This document shows, piece after piece, positions 35,342 to 38,453 of a stretch of DNA of 38,453 nucleotides. The notes below the pieces were generated by a model. The model saw nothing but the letters and a program-made list of their open reading frames with translations. It was not told the DNA's origin and did no database searches. The number at the start of each line of letters is the position of its first letter. Positions within the stretch are counted from its first letter, which is position 1. The stretch is from Saksenaea vasiformis B4078 (lineage: Eukaryota > Mucoromycota > Mucoromycetes > Mucorales > Saksenaeaceae), in the NCBI GenBank assembly GCA_000697055.1, contig JNDT01002260.1:1-38453 (forward strand). The letters are read 5' to 3'. Position numbers and translations under genes: made by a program.

Positions 35342-35890
35342 ACAACAATAAACATAGAAATCTCTTTTTGTACAACCAAATACATCATTCTGCATATATT
35401 TTCTGCCATCGATGCAACGGGAATGCTGCAATCCTGGTAGCCAAGTTTTAGAGGGTGAATCGCTGAGCCACGCAGTTGCATTCCCGCTTAATGTTTTCGG
35501 TTACTGCAGAGGCAGTTCAACCAACACAAAAGGAAATCACAAGTTCTTCAATATGCTTCAAAGTGCTTGCTGCATTCTCCAAATACAGAAGATCATACCA
35601 CTCTTTTTGCTTAGCCACATGTGGCCAAATAGCTGAAGTTTGCAGATATGAATTCCATTTTACTATCATTACTCGAAAATATGTACCTGTAATGAGCAAG
35701 TAGTTTTGAGTTTCGAATTTTTTTCTTTTCAATTTTATTTCGGTACACAAAATGAGGCAATTTTTAACTGAACGAAGTGCGTCCTTGCTATCGTATCATA
35801 CAATTAGACAAGCATTGACATTATATTGCATCGAAAAACTTGGCATTGGTGGGATGATTTTATATGTCCTGGTAATCGTAGGAAACGCTA
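35342..35890. other. Convergent 3' flanks, MSE1 and LEA/elastin-like gene
   Basis: 549 bp between convergent stops. AATAAA at about 35347 may serve MSE1. Otherwise only chance ORFs. Confidence 0.5.
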
Positions 35891-36454
35891 TTAAAGTCCA
35901 ACGCCACCTACGCCCGGGACGCCACCTACGCCTGGGACGCCGCCTACGCCTGGGACGCCGCCTACGCCTGGGACGCCGCCTACGCCTGGGACGCCGCCTG
36001 TGCCTGGGAGGCCGCCTGGGAGGTCTACGGGCTGTGGAGCACGTCGATGGAGACCGTCTGTGGCGTCATGGGCCTTGTCTTTTACCTTGTCGACGGCGTT
36101 TTTGGCCTTGTCTTTTACTTTGTCGGCGGCGTCTTTGGTCTTGTCTTTCGCGTCATTGGTGACGTCCTTGGCCTTGTCTGCAGTATCCTTTACTTTACCC
36201 GTGGCGTCCTTGGCCTTGTCTTTCGCGTCATCGGTGACGTCCTTGGCCTTGTCTGCAGTATCCTTTACTTTTCCCGTGGCGTCCTTGACCTTGCCAGTAG
36301 CGTCCTTCACTTGATCGGTTACTTTACCGGCAGCATCCTTGACACCGGTATCGCCCAACGCTCCGTTTGTGATATCAGAAGGCTCAATAGGAGCGGCTTG
36401 AACGCTGGCAACCAAGCAAGCGATGGCAGAAAGAGTAAGAAGGCTGATTTTCAT
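35891..36454 (-). CDS. Secreted protein: LEA-like 11-mer repeats plus elastin-like VPGVGG tail
   Basis: Intron-less, 187 residues. Signal peptide MKISLLTLSAIACLVASVQA, with cleavage likely before APIEPS. Residues about 36-135 repeat Lys/Asp/Ala/Val-rich 11-mers (KDATGKVKDTADKAKDVTDD and variants), including a 25-residue block repeated in tandem. This is the pattern of group 3 LEA proteins: amphipathic helices that fold on drying and protect membranes or proteins. A dibasic LHRRAP site (about 137) fits Kex2 cleavage and would separate the LEA-like part from a Pro/Gly tail: GGLPGT followed by five GGVPGV units, the same VPGVGG motif as animal elastin. The tail is probably disordered and elastic. 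No Cys in the mature part. I know no named family with this combination; desiccation protection or wall/spore surface function is inference. Confidence 0.85.
   Translation of the reverse strand: MKISLLTLSAIACLVASVQAAPIEPSDITNGALGDTGVKDAAGKVTDQVKDATGKVKDATGKVKDTADKAKDVTDDAKDKAKDATGKVKDTADKAKDVTNDAKDKTKDAADKVKDKAKNAVDKVKDKAHDATDGLHRRAPQPVDLPGGLPGTGGVPGVGGVPGVGGVPGVGGVPGVGGVPGVGGVGL
35897..36020 (-). repeat. 18-bp tandem repeat encoding GGVPGV
   Basis: At least five near-identical 18-bp units (plus-strand GACGCCGCCTACGCCTGG and variants with CACC) plus a diverged GGLPGT unit. Near identity at synonymous sites points to slippage or recent expansion, and copy number likely varies between strains. 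Confidence 0.88.
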
Positions 36455-38079
36455 GTTGGAAGGTGTGGATTGATCTGAACCGAAGTAATGTTTGCTCTAT
36501 TTATACACTTCTTTTTTTCTTCTCTCAGAAAATAATGCTTCTTTGTGAGTGATACAAATCAGCGGCAAAAGAAAAAAAAACAGTATATGCATACATCGCT
36601 TTCTAAATTCTGTTGGCGTAAGGCACATACATTCTGCATGCTCCGCATTCTCGATGCAAGTTGTACAAGCTCGTTACACCAAGTGCAAAATAGTCTGGGG
36701 AATCATGTCTCTCAATGTACGTACTAACCGTCTTTTGTCCGTTTGCACTACGCATGGCAATAAACCGGTTAAAAAGTGGATGCCTTACCATGTCAGCATG
36801 GAATCCTCTATCGGGACACCCGTAGTAGGATCTTGGTGCTGGTAATGCCCTCATAGGTTTATTAAGGAACTTTTGAAAGGTCTGGGTATTCCATTCAACA
36901 AGTACGGAGACTGGCGAGATCCAACGGATCGCCCACAGATGTGCGTGTGAATTGGAAGACGACTGAATACTGTTTATTGCATTACTTTTACACTACTTTA
37001 AACAAATTTTGCGTCCATCAAGGGTCCAATTTACGCTAAGGAAAGATTAGATTTGTGCTATTACTTCATCAACTTTTCGTCAGAGTATCAAATAACTTAC
37101 GTGAACTTGGGCCTTCGAACGGACACAGAATTTCTTCAAGCAGCATAAAAAAGTAATTCCTGGTTGGTAAATGGAATAATATTTGGCTGTCGTCTTACTT
37201 ACCCCTGAGGCGTGTTGCCACACGTTAATGGCATCCGACCACCGCACCCGACTCGGAGGGGGCGGTTGTGATTGTACGATGGCTTCCATGGAGCGGCCAC
37301 GTTTGGATCTGACGGCGTGCAGAGGAGTTGAAGTGATACAACATCTGGCGATCTATTCCGAAAGGTGGGCAATCCTGAGTGTGTGACAACACTTACTTGG
37401 TTGAGTGAAGGGCGAAAAGCACCAACACAGCCAAGACAGTTCGGGACAGAGGTCATGCAGGCTAAGCGATAGACAAAAAGACATGAATAATTGTGCATGT
37501 CTATAAACTGGAATCCCTTACTGGGGATGCCTTTTTAAAAAATAAGAGCCAAAGAATTTAAAGATGATTCATGCGTGCCTTTATATACGGACAATTCTGG
37601 ATGAAACCTACTCTTATCTCGAGACATTTTCACTGCTTCCGACAGAATATTAAGAAATCAATCACTGAAGTACCTCAATGCAAAAACAGTATTCTTGCCT
37701 TGAGACTTTTTTACTGCTTCCGATGGGATACCGAGAGATCCATCACTGAAGCATTTTAAAGCGAACCTGAGGTTATCTAGACGCGAACTATTCCTTGGAT
37801 TAACGCAAAATGAACCGCTTCTCTGCGCCAAGATGTGTCACCATCTAGCGCAAAATTTATTTGACTTAAACGTCATATAGTACTTATTTGATGCAAACGC
37901 TCACTGAATATGCAGTATATTATAGAGGTAGAGAATCGAAAAATGAATAGCGGATCAATTTCTTTTTAATTCAGACAACAAAAGTTTATTCAGCTTGAAC
38001 AGAAGCAATACCATCATTAGTTCAACGAAAACGGATTTTTTTTTTTGGGTTGGTACGAAAATCGGGAATTTTTCAGTCT
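36455..38079. other. 1.6 kb intergenic region, possible eroded coding fragments
   Basis: The first about 100 bp upstream of 36454 hold the promoter of the LEA/elastin-like gene (TTTATACAC-type sequence near 36500). Between 36600 and 37500 several protein-like fragments with GTAAGT donors occur on the minus strand (for example MEAIVQSQPPPPSRVRWSD at about 37233-37289 and WISPVSVLVEWNTQTFQKF near 36890-36950), but no continuous gene can be assembled. The remainder is AT-rich with a short repeated motif: TTTACTGCTTCCGA at about 37709 and TTTCACTGCTTCCGA at about 37627, each followed by a related 'ATCACTGAAG' segment. Confidence 0.35.
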
Positions 38080-38453
38080 TCAGGGAGTAGATGCCTTAGT
38101 TGGGAGGACGGGTGCCCCGACTGTGGGAGCGGGTGCCTCAGATGAGGAAGAGGTCGCCTCATTTTTGTCTTCCTTAGATTCGTTTTCCTTGGCCTTGCCT
38201 TCCTTAGTTTTGCCTTCCTTCACATCATCATTGTCACCTTCGGAACGCTTATGTGGGTGACGGTGGCGCGCCCATGGTGGTATGCGGCGCTTTGTAAGTT
38301 CTTCACTGGCACCTTCCTTCGTTTCGCCTTTCTTCACATCATCATTGTCACCTTCGGAACGCTTATGTGGGTGACGGTGGCGCGCCCATGGTGGTATGCG
38401 GCGCTTTGTAAGATCTTCACTGGCATCTTCCTTCGTTTCGCCCTTCTTCACAT
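38080..38453 (-). CDS. Partial gene: Kex2-type repeat peptide precursor
   Basis: 3' end of a minus-strand gene that continues past the right edge. Stop TGA at 38080-38082; 124 codons visible. It holds two complete 38-residue units: an acidic spacer (KKGETKEGASEEL), then TKR, a 12-residue core RIPPWARHRHPH, KR, and acidic SEGDNDDV. The core is identical in both units and framed by Lys-Arg on both sides, as in fungal repeat precursors cut by the Golgi protease Kex2 (alpha-factor-type pheromones, ustiloxin-like and other KEP proteins). A charged Ser/Pro-rich tail follows without another core. The N-terminus, including any signal peptide, is outside the window, so secretion is not shown. Whether the core is a pheromone, a cyclised peptide or a His-rich metal binder is unknown. 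Confidence 0.72.
   Translation of the reverse strand, partial: VKKGETKEDASEDLTKRRIPPWARHRHPHKRSEGDNDDVKKGETKEGASEELTKRRIPPWARHRHPHKRSEGDNDDVKEGKTKEGKAKENESKEDKNEATSSSSEAPAPTVGAPVLPTKASTP
38107..38453 (-). repeat. 114-bp tandem repeat of the peptide precursor
   Basis: The segment CACATCATCATTGTCACCTT begins at 38221 and again at 38335, and CACAT recurs at 38449 at the window edge: an exact period of 114 bp (38 codons). Copies are almost identical, with substitutions giving EGASEEL versus EDASEDL. The shared part covers 38221 to the edge; the sequence before it is the diverging last unit. Confidence 0.88.

Overview
The window is nuclear DNA from a fungus. Genes have short introns (about 47-142 nt), long A/T homopolymers and CT-rich leaders. 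There is a DASH-complex subunit, a GATA factor, Kex2-style secreted proteins and F-box proteins. The mix of early-diverging features (large Fanzor-type genes, a TDRD3-type gene) suggests Mucoromycota (Mucorales-like). That placement is inference from gene content and was not tested by a search.

Layout, left to right. A decayed Fanzor gene (225-3149) is followed by about 2.3 kb without a gene. An F-box protein (minus) diverges from a dihydrofolate synthase (FOL3, plus). Next come a coiled-coil membrane protein (minus) and, divergent from it, a mitochondrial PP2C phosphatase of the PTC7 type (plus). A 3.3 kb gap leads to a GATA factor (plus), convergent with asparagine synthetase (minus), which in turn diverges from the kinetochore protein ASK1 (plus). 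Pyruvate dehydrogenase E1 beta (plus) and a stress-MAPK-activated kinase of the Rck2/Srk1 type (plus) follow. The kinase converges on a TDRD3-like gene (minus).

About 200 bp upstream of the TDRD3-like start codon lies a 4.67 kb transposon (27813-32483) with terminal inverted repeats of about 175 bp. It carries a second, much better preserved Fanzor gene whose last codons lie inside the right repeat. Beyond it are mitochondrial glutamyl-tRNA synthetase (plus), a secreted protein combining LEA-like amphipathic repeats with an elastin-like VPGVGG tail (minus), and the 3' end of a repeat precursor (minus) whose units look built for Kex2 cleavage.

Four of the ordinary genes serve mitochondrial or one-carbon/energy metabolism (FOL3, PTC7, PDB1, mitochondrial GluRS), but nothing indicates a co-regulated cluster; this looks like normal mixed gene order. 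The accessory content is concentrated at the two ends and in the 27.8-32.5 kb insertion. The most interesting items are the Fanzor transposon with structured repeats next to the nuclease stop codon, the Kex2-repeat precursor at the right edge, the LEA/elastin-like secreted protein, and a fungal TDRD3 homologue that has the OB-fold but no Tudor domain. Exon structures were inferred by hand from splice signals, reading phase and family alignment from memory; no transcript data were available.
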